Source: CAZQHK01 sp964593455 (GTDB lineage: Bacteria; Muiribacteriota; CAYSPT01). From it: 64,000 bases of DNA. Positions 42,897 through 50,327 of this stretch are shown piece by piece. The stretch covers positions 1 to 64,000 of the forward strand of contig CAZQHK010000010.1 in NCBI GenBank assembly GCA_964593455.1, given 5' to 3'. The position numbers were made by a program, and so were the translations under genes. The notes under the pieces are model-generated. The model ran no database searches and had not been told where the DNA came from. It was given only the letters and a program-made list of their open reading frames with translations. Each line of letters begins with the position of its first letter. The first letter of the stretch is position 1.

Positions 42897-45785
42897 ATGA
42901 CATCGAAACGGCGGACCATGGTTCCGGCCCTGATTGTGGGGCTGGGGGGCACGGGCTACCGGGTGCTCAAGTATATCAAGGAAAATTTTCTGAAAAGCGA
43001 CGAGTTCAACCACCAGATACCCGGCACTGTCCGGCTGCTCAGTATCGATACCGATCCCAACGAGGAAGCCGCTCCTGAAGCGGTGAAACTCGATGCCAAG
43101 GAGAAGCTTTACGTGACGGTGAAGACCGGTGAGCTTTTAACCAACCTGCAGCAGTATCCGGAGATCAAGAAGTGGTTTCCGGCCCACCGGGTCAAATTCA
43201 CCGTGCAATCCGGTGCCCGGCAGATACGGGCCTTGGGACGGCTGGCCCTGTTCAAGAACATCGAGACCATCGTGGCGGCTATCCAGGACGCAGTCCAGGA
43301 GATCACCCAGAAGAAGCTCATGAACGTTCCCGACGACAGTGGGATAGCTCGGACACCGGACGATGTACCGATCAATGTCTACGTGGTGTCCTCCATGAGC
43401 GGCGGCACCGGGAGCGGTATGCTGGTGGACATGGGGTTCATCATCAGGGAGGTGTGCGCCCGGTTGGGCAAAAAACAACCCGAGCTTCAGGCCTGTTTTT
43501 TCCTGCCGGACGCCTTCATTCAGGTGCCCCGCAACCAGCAGGATAGGCTGTGTGCCAACGGAGCCGCAGCCCTGAAAGAGCTCGATTTCTTCATGGAAAA
43601 CATGGAGAAGTTCAACGTGGTGTACAAGGAGGACAACTTCTTCATCAGTGATGGGGCCGGTATGATGAAGCCTTATGATTTCGCCTACCTGATATCGGCG
43701 GTCGATATTTCGGAGCAGTCGACCCTGGAAAAGATCGTCTGCGAGGGTATCTTCCACGGTATGGCTACCGAGCTGGCACGGGACAATAAATCGTATCTGG
43801 CCAATATACCGACCCAGGCCTTCAAACCGATCGTGAGCGGGGAGTTCACCGGCAAGTTCAGCAATTACAGTTCTTTAGGCGTGTCTTCCATCGTTTTCCC
43901 CTACGAGCAGGTGATCGAGATGTGCTCCAACCAGTTTGGGATGGAAATCATCGATGAGGTCCTGGAGATGAAAAAGGACAAGAAAGATCCTAAACCCTGG
44001 GAGAAAAGCCTGGACGATTTCTTGATGGAAATGGAGCTTTACGACGAAGACAAACACCTGAAGGTACTGGACCGGTTTTGCAGCGTGTCCCAGGCTCGCC
44101 GAATGACTTTCGCCAACTACATCGAGGTGGGAATCAGTGAGCTGGGGGATCTCATTTTCGCCGATTACAAGGCGGCGGAGAAGTCGTGGAAAAGCTTGAT
44201 TAAACTTATGGAGAAGAACCTGGAGAAGGAGAAACTCCATTTCTGCAAAAAACTTACCGACACCCTGGGCTTGATGATGTCCGACGCTGACCAGGGGGTG
44301 CGATTCGCCGGTAAATTCCTGGCCCGCCTTGGGGGGCAGGTTGAGGAGCTCAAACGCCGGATGCAGAACGAGAAGAAGCTCCACGAGAAGAAAGAGGATT
44401 TCTACGATGAAAAGGCCAAGAGGGCCAAGATCAACCTGAAAAAAGAGTGCAGGAAGTTTTTCCTGTTCCGCCGCAAATCAACCGTCATGGAATACTTGCA
44501 GGAATACATTGAAAGCGCCAATCTTGGTGGAATCCACGATATCGAGGCGCAACGCCGGATTATGACCCTGAAGTACCTGATTGCAGCCTCTAAGCTGATC
44601 AACCAGAACGAGAAGAAGATGCGTGACTTCGAGGACTACCTGGTGGTCCAGGGAGAAAAGTTCGGTAAACACGGCATCCCTATCCACTTCTCAGGCGATC
44701 TGTTCGAGGAAGGTGAGAGCGACTGGCTTTTGCACGATTCCGTGGTCAATGTGAACGACATGAAACGGCTGTACAATCAGGTGGTGGGTGAGATACACAA
44801 GTATGAATCCATCATCGTCGGCAAGGACAACCTGAATATGTTTGAGAAGTGGGTTTTCTACAACGATAACCGGCCCATTTTCGAGGAAGAGGTAACAAAG
44901 TTCGCCGGTAAGCTTTTCACTGAAAAGTTCGCCGAGATCACGCTTGAGAGTTTCCAGGCAGAAAAGAGCCGTATCACGGGCCAGGACGAGCTCAAGATCT
45001 GTGGAGAAAACCTGGCCCTGGAGTCTAAACCCCTGTGGAACCTGAACCAGAACCTCTATACCGGGTCCGTGATCTACATCAACCTGGTGGGAGTTGAAGA
45101 TAAGGAAAAATCAGGGATACTGGACCATGTGGAGGGAATACTGCAAGGAGACAGCCGACCACAGATCGTATCCACCGGTGATCCCTACCGGATCACTCTG
45201 ATCACCAGCGCGCACGGGGCGCCGCTATTCGCAGTTCGGAGCATCTCCGCCTGGGAGCGGGAGTACGATCGCTTGAAGAAACTCGAGTTTCTGCACGCTG
45301 TCACCGAGCAGGAGTTCGGGATCCAGTGGGACGATCATCCGTTTCGACCCATCAAGATCGAGATGGCGGAAGGAGTCAAGTATTTCACCCTGGGCTGCGC
45401 GCTGAATTTTGTCCAACAGGTCAGCGTCAAGGAGAAGACGGCTTATTACTGCACGCTTGACAATACCCGGAAAGTAGATCCCGAATCGAAGTCCGACAAT
45501 TACCTGGGCAAGAACCGAATGGAAGCCTTCGAGACATTCATGAGGACCCAGAGTATGCGGAAACTTAAGCATACGGCGGACAAGGCGCTGGAGAATAAGG
45601 GATCATACGACGACCAGATGGAATTTATCCGGGGTGTATACGACAATCTGTCGTCACATTACGATAAGATCACCAACGATCAGTACAAGAAGTTCCTGGA
45701 ATACGAGCTGAAAGCTCTGGACACTATCTCTCAGGAGATCGCTGAACTCAAGGAGAAGGATGACATCGAGAAGAGCATGATGTAA
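42897..45785 (+). CDS. Tubulin-like (Tubulin_2 family) GTPase-fold protein 2, canonical signature
   Basis: 962 residues, a paralogue of the preceding gene along its whole length. Nucleotide-binding features are better kept: ALIVGLGGTGYRVLKYI (11-27), LLSIDTD (47-53) and the signature SSMSGGTGSGMLVDMGF (165-181), matching the (G/S)GGTG(S/T)G of tubulin/FtsZ. The charged helical middle (about 430-600) and the ESDWLLHDSVVNVNDMKRLY block are shared with its neighbour. One canonical and one altered signature in tandem suggest a heteromeric filament or an active/regulatory pair. The gap to the upstream gene is 108 bases with a TATAAT at 42819-42824, so extra internal transcription is possible. Confidence 0.85.
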   Translation: MTSKRRTMVPALIVGLGGTGYRVLKYIKENFLKSDEFNHQIPGTVRLLSIDTDPNEEAAPEAVKLDAKEKLYVTVKTGELLTNLQQYPEIKKWFPAHRVKFTVQSGARQIRALGRLALFKNIETIVAAIQDAVQEITQKKLMNVPDDSGIARTPDDVPINVYVVSSMSGGTGSGMLVDMGFIIREVCARLGKKQPELQACFFLPDAFIQVPRNQQDRLCANGAAALKELDFFMENMEKFNVVYKEDNFFISDGAGMMKPYDFAYLISAVDISEQSTLEKIVCEGIFHGMATELARDNKSYLANIPTQAFKPIVSGEFTGKFSNYSSLGVSSIVFPYEQVIEMCSNQFGMEIIDEVLEMKKDKKDPKPWEKSLDDFLMEMELYDEDKHLKVLDRFCSVSQARRMTFANYIEVGISELGDLIFADYKAAEKSWKSLIKLMEKNLEKEKLHFCKKLTDTLGLMMSDADQGVRFAGKFLARLGGQVEELKRRMQNEKKLHEKKEDFYDEKAKRAKINLKKECRKFFLFRRKSTVMEYLQEYIESANLGGIHDIEAQRRIMTLKYLIAASKLINQNEKKMRDFEDYLVVQGEKFGKHGIPIHFSGDLFEEGESDWLLHDSVVNVNDMKRLYNQVVGEIHKYESIIVGKDNLNMFEKWVFYNDNRPIFEEEVTKFAGKLFTEKFAEITLESFQAEKSRITGQDELKICGENLALESKPLWNLNQNLYTGSVIYINLVGVEDKEKSGILDHVEGILQGDSRPQIVSTGDPYRITLITSAHGAPLFAVRSISAWEREYDRLKKLEFLHAVTEQEFGIQWDDHPFRPIKIEMAEGVKYFTLGCALNFVQQVSVKEKTAYYCTLDNTRKVDPESKSDNYLGKNRMEAFETFMRTQSMRKLKHTADKALENKGSYDDQMEFIRGVYDNLSSHYDKITNDQYKKFLEYELKALDTISQEIAELKEKDDIEKSMM

Positions 45786-45824
45786 GTACCAGGCGCCTAT
45801 CGAAATAACATCAGATCAATTTCT

Positions 45825-45968
45825 TGGGCTGACCGATAATTCTCTACAGGAACCGCTCGCGGTTTCGCCTTCGTGGCTACACCTCCGCTAGGGGTCCCGT
45901 CTCTCAGACCGGCCATCCCTGGCCGGCTCGAGAGCCTACGTTCCTTACGAGAGTTATCGGTCAGCCCA
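45825..45968 (+). other. Long imperfect palindrome, candidate structured RNA in the 3' region of tubulin-like gene 2
   Basis: TGGGCTGACCGATAA (45825-45839) pairs perfectly with 45954-45968. The stem continues inward through a U-G wobble to 45844/45949, giving about 20 bp. Inside, AGGAAC (45848-45853) pairs with GTTCCT (45940-45945), CTCTC (45901-45905) with GAGAG (45930-45934), and CCGGCCA-TCCC-TGGCCGG (45909-45926) is a tight hairpin. The U-G pair fits folding as plus-strand RNA. No T-run follows, so it is not a standard terminator, and there is no ORF inside. It may be a non-coding RNA, an RNA 3' element or a non-autonomous mobile palindrome. The rest of 45786-46097 has only an 11-base direct repeat, TCCTAATACTT (46001 and 46096). 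Confidence 0.5.
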
Positions 45969-46097
45969 TGATTATCTTTCCCAGGTATGTTACGACAGGT
46001 TCCTAATACTTGAGATTAGAGAAGGTATAAGCAAGTAGTTTGGACCTTCGCGGCGCTGTTTGCTTCGCAAAGGCGCTGGCTCATAGAGTGTAATGTC

Positions 46098-48023
46098 CTA
46101 ATACTTAATAATATAGGTGAGGACCAGGTAGGGTTGGAGGTTGTTGTGCGGGGTGCCTCCTCCGGCGGGTGTGGTTTCTTTGCTGGCCAGGTATTGTGAC
46201 GTACTGTCGCCGTTACCGACTCCGTACTTCAGGGTGGACAACTTCTCCCAATCTCCGTAGTTTCCGTCAGCGGGAAACTGGTCGGTATTGGAATGATCGT
46301 GAGCGGGTAGTTCGTCCTCTGTCAATACATGCGTTTTCTCGCCGCCGGTTTTGCCCGTGCTCTCAAACTCCGGTTGTTCCGGGTCCCGGCCGGCCGGTAT
46401 CCGGCCGGCGAGGTTGGGTAGATGGAAAGTGGTGACACCATCGCCGATTCCATACAGCGTTTTGACGACCGCGAAAAGCTCGGCGTAGGTCATCCGGCTC
46501 ACCGCGTCGCCGTTACAGAGCATCCAGCCGGCGGGAGCCGCCAGGCCGGCGAAGGGCATGACTGCTCCCACCGGCATGACATATCCAGTTTTATCTTTGA
46601 TACGACCGTTCACTTCCAGTTTTTCAGTTGGGTTGCCGGTCCCGATTCCCACCCTGGCGTCGGGTATACAGACGGTTCCCGAGACGCTTTCTACGATGAG
46701 CGGTTGGTCAGGATTTTTACCGATGATGCCCGGCGCCCCATTAATGGAACCGATGGTGATTTCTCCGGCACCGGTTTGTGGTCGGTTGACGGTAATGTTG
46801 CCACCTTGCACGTAGAGGCGGCTCGATCCCGGATCTGTGGCGCCCAGGCCGAGATTACCGTCGCTTTTCAAGACCATGAGCGTGTTTCCTCCACCCGAAT
46901 CGCCCCGCTCCGAGGTATGGGCGCCGCCCTTGTACCAGGCAAAATCACCGCCCGTCCTGAAGTACTCCGTCTTGTTCTGAACTCCTATACCGTACGAATG
47001 TGAACGGAATGTCAACGTCTGCCCCCCAGGCGTGTCGAACACGAGGTTTCCCGTGATAGTATCTCCCGTGCTGTCTATCCAGTGGTCCGTACCGGATAGC
47101 AGATAACGCGTATCCAGGGACTGTCCTTCCAGGTAGTAACCTTCAGACGAGTTGATTCCGCCTCCGACGTTCAGCATGTATTTCTTATCGATTGATGTGC
47201 CGATCCCCACATTCCCGTCCGGGGAAATTGCCATCCTGATGTAGTTGTTGACCATGTCGTGGATATAAAAACTGGTGCTGTCCCGGCCAATCCCCTGGCC
47301 GATCTGCCACCGCTTCTGACCGTCGGCTCTGAACTGGATAGACGACGACTGCTCGTCGCAGCCGCTGTCGATAACGAGTACGGTATCGTCATCTCCCTTG
47401 AGGTGCAGCAAAGAGTTCGGAGACGCGGTACCGATTCCGACCCGGCCGTCGTCCAGGATGGTGAGGCGACGGAGGTCGCGGCCTCCGGTCACCAGGCTCA
47501 GGTCGCCGTAATCGAGTGTTCCGATGATCATTTCATGGCCTGTTCCCGAGTAGATATCGGCACTTGATGAGCCGGAAAAGTAAAGATCGATGTAACGGCC
47601 GGTGCGGATATCGAACCGTCCCCGGGGACAGGTCGTCCCCAGCCCCATGTTGCCTTCACTGAGCACCAGGTCGGTCCTTCTCCATCCGGAGGAGTAGGTT
47701 TCAATTTCCAGTATACCTCCGGAGTAGTTGCCTCCATGGTGGATGCGGGCTGCGTTGTAGCCGTTTTCGTTGAACAGGATGGACGGTCCAGAGGTGTCCA
47801 GCCATAAACTGCCGGCAGCCTTGATGCCGCCGGCCACATCCAGTTTCCTGATGGGATTGCTCGTTCCGATGCCTACGTTGAGGTTAGGTATTTCCATCTT
47901 AAGGTTCGTGCCTTCATTGATCCATCCGCCTTCGGCTATGGCCGTTTGTGTTGCGCCGGTGACAAACAAGATCGCCAGGGAAATGATGAGATAAAGGTTC
48001 GTGTCGGAATGAAGTGTAAACAT
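46098..48023 (-). CDS. GIGT-repeat protein with C-terminal phage tail-collar domain
   Basis: 641 residues from the ATG at 48023, behind AGAGGA. Residues 1-30 are a signal peptide ending TAIAEG. Six GIGT repeats follow (NVGIGTSNPIRKLDVAGG, RVGIGTASPNSLLHLKG and others, with NMGLGTT and NLGLGAT variants). The last 160 residues form a tail-collar domain: VGAVMPFAGLAAPAGWMLCN, then FHLPNLAGRIPAGRDP and a HVLTEDELPAHDHSN block. It therefore has phage-tail-fibre architecture on an exported protein, with no lipobox. Probably surface or extracellular. Its stop codon overlaps one copy of an 11-base direct repeat. Confidence 0.85.
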   Translation of the reverse strand: MFTLHSDTNLYLIISLAILFVTGATQTAIAEGGWINEGTNLKMEIPNLNVGIGTSNPIRKLDVAGGIKAAGSLWLDTSGPSILFNENGYNAARIHHGGNYSGGILEIETYSSGWRRTDLVLSEGNMGLGTTCPRGRFDIRTGRYIDLYFSGSSSADIYSGTGHEMIIGTLDYGDLSLVTGGRDLRRLTILDDGRVGIGTASPNSLLHLKGDDDTVLVIDSGCDEQSSSIQFRADGQKRWQIGQGIGRDSTSFYIHDMVNNYIRMAISPDGNVGIGTSIDKKYMLNVGGGINSSEGYYLEGQSLDTRYLLSGTDHWIDSTGDTITGNLVFDTPGGQTLTFRSHSYGIGVQNKTEYFRTGGDFAWYKGGAHTSERGDSGGGNTLMVLKSDGNLGLGATDPGSSRLYVQGGNITVNRPQTGAGEITIGSINGAPGIIGKNPDQPLIVESVSGTVCIPDARVGIGTGNPTEKLEVNGRIKDKTGYVMPVGAVMPFAGLAAPAGWMLCNGDAVSRMTYAELFAVVKTLYGIGDGVTTFHLPNLAGRIPAGRDPEQPEFESTGKTGGEKTHVLTEDELPAHDHSNTDQFPADGNYGDWEKLSTLKYGVGNGDSTSQYLASKETTPAGGGTPHNNLQPYLVLTYIIKY

Positions 48024-48236
48024 TGATAGATTCCTCTTCTTTCCTCCGAAGTATTTTTTGCCTTCACTAACCTCTGACGCAAAACCATCCCAACCGGTCA
48101 CATATTTTTTTAAATTGCTGTGCTGCGATTACTAAAATATGTCATCCAGCGAGTAAAATGTCATCACTATTATTCTTCAAACAAAGAGAAACTTGAAATT
48201 TCGAACTGTTAAATAACATCTCGATCTCATACCTCA

Positions 48237-48456
48237 CTTTCTACGCTTACTTTTCAGAGGGCGGAAGGAAGACGCCAAATAACGTATGATTTTGTTGTGG
48301 GTGTTAAGATGCTGGATTGGGAAGACTATTCCTCAGAGCAAGGAAGAGATTGAGATTTTTGCCCTGTGGAGGCCTGTTCCATCCTCCAAAGGATTGTATC
48401 TCAAGTGCCGAAACGAGAGCTTCTACTCCCGCCCTCAGAGCAAGGAGCGTGGAAAG
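48237..48456. mobile_element. MITE-like element of about 220 bp with imperfect terminal inverted repeats
   Basis: 48237-48264 and 48429-48456 are 28-base inverted repeats matching at about 21 positions (CTTTCTACGCT..GAGGGCGG against its complement). They enclose 164 bases without a credible gene. The CTTTCTACGCT core and a nearby GAGATTGAGATTTTTGCC resemble the REP-like sequence at 5070-5105. The right end abuts the stop codon of the zinc-ribbon gene (48457). A non-autonomous element is inferred; no target duplication was identified. Confidence 0.4.
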
Positions 48457-49041
48457 TTAAGGGCCGGGGGCTGGCTGGATGCCTTTCATGGGCGAGTCTA
48501 CCGTGTTGTGCCTGGTGCACCAGACGGTGCGGCTGGTGGCGTGAAACCGGTATCGCCCAGCCATCCTGCATCTCGGTATCTTCTGGGTGCCAGTGTATTC
48601 GGGAACGATAGCTTTTCCCCATTTTGATTCTCTTGTGATTTCACAATCGACACTATTGCCAAAGAACAGGACGTCCTGGTCCATCTCCCACATCTCGATG
48701 GCGCCCTGCATTACCCGCAAGTTGGCCAGGCAGACTCTCTGCCGTGACTCGAATTCTTTCTGGTTACGGTTTATGCGGTACTGACGGTACAGATTATTGA
48801 AATAGGGAGACAGCAATGCCAGGAACATCAAAACTATCATCAGTTTGGTGAAAGGAGTCCATCGGGGTCCCGTTCGCCGAAGCGCGAACGGAGCCGAACC
48901 GGTCTCTACCGGCAAATCCATCTTTAATAGGTGTTCGTCCCCGAGCTCAGCTGCCTGTATGTCCGTGCCGCATCTGCGGCAAAACACGTGGTCCGGATCG
49001 ACTCTGACGCCGCAACTCGGACAGTTTTTCAATTCTGCCAT
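48457..49041 (-). CDS. Zinc-ribbon membrane protein with pilin-like C-terminal domain
   Basis: 194 residues. Residues 7-25 form a zinc ribbon (CPSCGVRV..VFCRRCG). A single membrane helix follows at about 65-85 (FTKLMIVLMFLALLSPYF). The C-terminal domain begins CLANLRVMQGAIEMWEMDQD, which resembles the start of pseudopilin-like domains, and has further cysteines (VDCEIT, PRCRMA, VWCTRH). So the ribbon is cytoplasmic and the cysteine-containing domain faces the periplasm. It lies 6 bases after the methyltransferase gene on the same strand, with GGAGA for ribosome binding inside that gene's end. The extreme C-terminus abuts the MITE-like element and may be altered. Confidence 0.7.
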   Translation of the reverse strand: MAELKNCPSCGVRVDPDHVFCRRCGTDIQAAELGDEHLLKMDLPVETGSAPFALRRTGPRWTPFTKLMIVLMFLALLSPYFNNLYRQYRINRNQKEFESRQRVCLANLRVMQGAIEMWEMDQDVLFFGNSVDCEITRESKWGKAIVPEYTGTQKIPRCRMAGRYRFHATSRTVWCTRHNTVDSPMKGIQPAPGP

Positions 49042-49047
49042 TGGCCG

Positions 49048-49803
49048 TTACTTTCTCCGTAAAAGGACATTGTTGTCCATTACAGCCTGCACCAGCCGTT
49101 TCGCCGTGAAACGTTCGAACCACCCGATAAATTCAAATTTTCCGTTCAACTGGAGCAGAGCTAAAAACTCCTGGGGGAAGATGTTCCGGATGATTCTCTC
49201 GTCCTCATATTTGATTTTGCGGCCGTGGTCGTCAACCTCCAGGACGAGCTTTTCCCGGGACGTCTGTTCCAGGGTGTCTACCGGTGTCATCCGGTAAGTG
49301 GTATCGACGATGATCCCGTCCCGTTCCATGGACCATTGCTGAGGTTTACGTGACAGGTTCGGCCAATCGAGTGCCATGTTCTCGATGAGATAAAGCCCGC
49401 CCCGGTTAAGCGCGCCGGCGGCTTTATCCAGGTGCGCGAGCAGGTTTTTCGTATCCGGAAACTGAAATGAACCCATCATGATAAAGGCAAAGTCCACCCT
49501 TTTCTCCGGGACAAAATCGTTCATGTTTGCCTCGATAGTTTCCAGCGTGAGTTTTTCTTCCGCAAACCGGTGGCTCAGGTATTGAAGCATACAACTGCTG
49601 AGGTCCAGTCCCACGGCCTGGTCCCCGCGCCGGGCGATCTCCCTTAACTGCAGACTCGGCCCGCAACAGATGTCCAGGAACCGTTTGACCTCTATGCGGC
49701 TGTATTCCCCGATGAATTCTTCGAACAGGTCTATCTGCGCCGGGATATCGACAAAATCAAAGGCGATCTCGTAATAAAACGGCTCGTTGTAGATATTTTT
49801 CAT
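49048..49803 (-). CDS. Class I SAM-dependent methyltransferase
   Basis: 251 residues, cytosolic. Motif I is RFLDICCGPSLQLREIARRG, motif II AVGLDLSSCMLQYL, and the acidic and hydrophobic motif IV/post-I region reads VDFAFIMMGSFQF with the downstream ALNRGGLYLIENM. This is the Methyltransf_25-like small-molecule methyltransferase fold; the substrate is not apparent. It is co-directional with the zinc-ribbon membrane protein, 6 bases apart, suggesting a two-gene operon. Confidence 0.85.
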   Translation of the reverse strand: MKNIYNEPFYYEIAFDFVDIPAQIDLFEEFIGEYSRIEVKRFLDICCGPSLQLREIARRGDQAVGLDLSSCMLQYLSHRFAEEKLTLETIEANMNDFVPEKRVDFAFIMMGSFQFPDTKNLLAHLDKAAGALNRGGLYLIENMALDWPNLSRKPQQWSMERDGIIVDTTYRMTPVDTLEQTSREKLVLEVDDHGRKIKYEDERIIRNIFPQEFLALLQLNGKFEFIGWFERFTAKRLVQAVMDNNVLLRRK

Positions 49804-49942
49804 TGGTTGTCCAGCTTTTCAATTCTCGCACCAACTATCCTATCACAGTCATTTTTTTATGTATACGGAGTCAAGATCCGGGTCGTGTTCGTTATCAGTT
49901 ATCGGGGAATACTATCCCGGATAACCGTCAGGAGAGGCAGGA

Positions 49943-50104
49943 ATGTCATGGAAAATGATTACCGGGGTTTGTATCGGCGGAGTCATTGGATTCGGGGTCG
50001 GGTATGTGATACCGTTCTCGGGAGGGACATGTCCGTTTACTTGTAATCCGTACGTTTCCACCGTTATTGGCGCCCTGTTCGGAACGGTTTCGACTATCAA
50101 TTAG
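49943..50104 (+). CDS. Small membrane protein of DUF6132 type (53 residues)
   Basis: Sequence MSWKMITGVCIGGVIGFGVG begins a single glycine-rich membrane helix, followed by GGTCPFTCNPYVSTVIGALFG. The C-P-(I/F)-T-x-N-P-Y-x-S-T-x-x-G-A-x-x-G pattern matches the small DUF6132 membrane proteins. AGGAG and GAGG at 49930-49936 precede the ATG. A different frame in the same place (49807-50046) codes for nothing recognisable. Its function is unknown; two cysteines flank the helix end. Confidence 0.75.
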   Translation: MSWKMITGVCIGGVIGFGVGYVIPFSGGTCPFTCNPYVSTVIGALFGTVSTIN

Positions 50105-50150
50105 GCAAGGTTTTCAACCACTTGTTTTGCAGTCTCTTCCCAGAAATAAC

Positions 50151-50180
50151 TTGACCTCGCTTTTCCTATACCATTAGCAT
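50151..50180 (+). promoter_or_regulatory. Possible promoter of the TolC/MacAB operon
   Basis: TTGACC (50151-50156), 18 bases, TAGCAT (50175-50180). It would give a leader of about 140 bases to the TTG at 50328. Confidence 0.35.
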
Positions 50181-50327
50181 ATCATTCTCAGGACTATAAA
50201 TTTAATGTATCTGTCTCTGTCCATTACTATTTGAAAGATCGGATTGAATAACATTAAAGTTTCCCTGTCTACAAAAGTTTCCCCGCCTACATATGAAGAG
50301 ATAAAGAGAACAAACGAGGTGAAATAC

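Noticed and set aside
46001..46106. 11-bp direct repeat TCCTAATACTT as target duplication of an insertion
   Set aside because: The enclosed 85 bases have no terminal inverted repeats, and one copy is part of the tail-collar gene's stop. It is too weak to call.
31323..48023. A prophage, suggested by tail-fibre-like, S74 and collar domains
   Set aside because: No terminase, capsid, portal, integrase or lysis genes are present, and the proteins carry export or lipoprotein signals.
48286..48627. Open frame of 113 codons on the plus strand
   Set aside because: It overlaps the MITE-like element and the end of the zinc-ribbon gene, and has no recognisable sequence.
49807..50046. Open frame of 79 codons on the plus strand
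   Set aside because: The DUF6132-like ORF at 49943 occupies the same bases in another frame with a better ribosome site and a family match.
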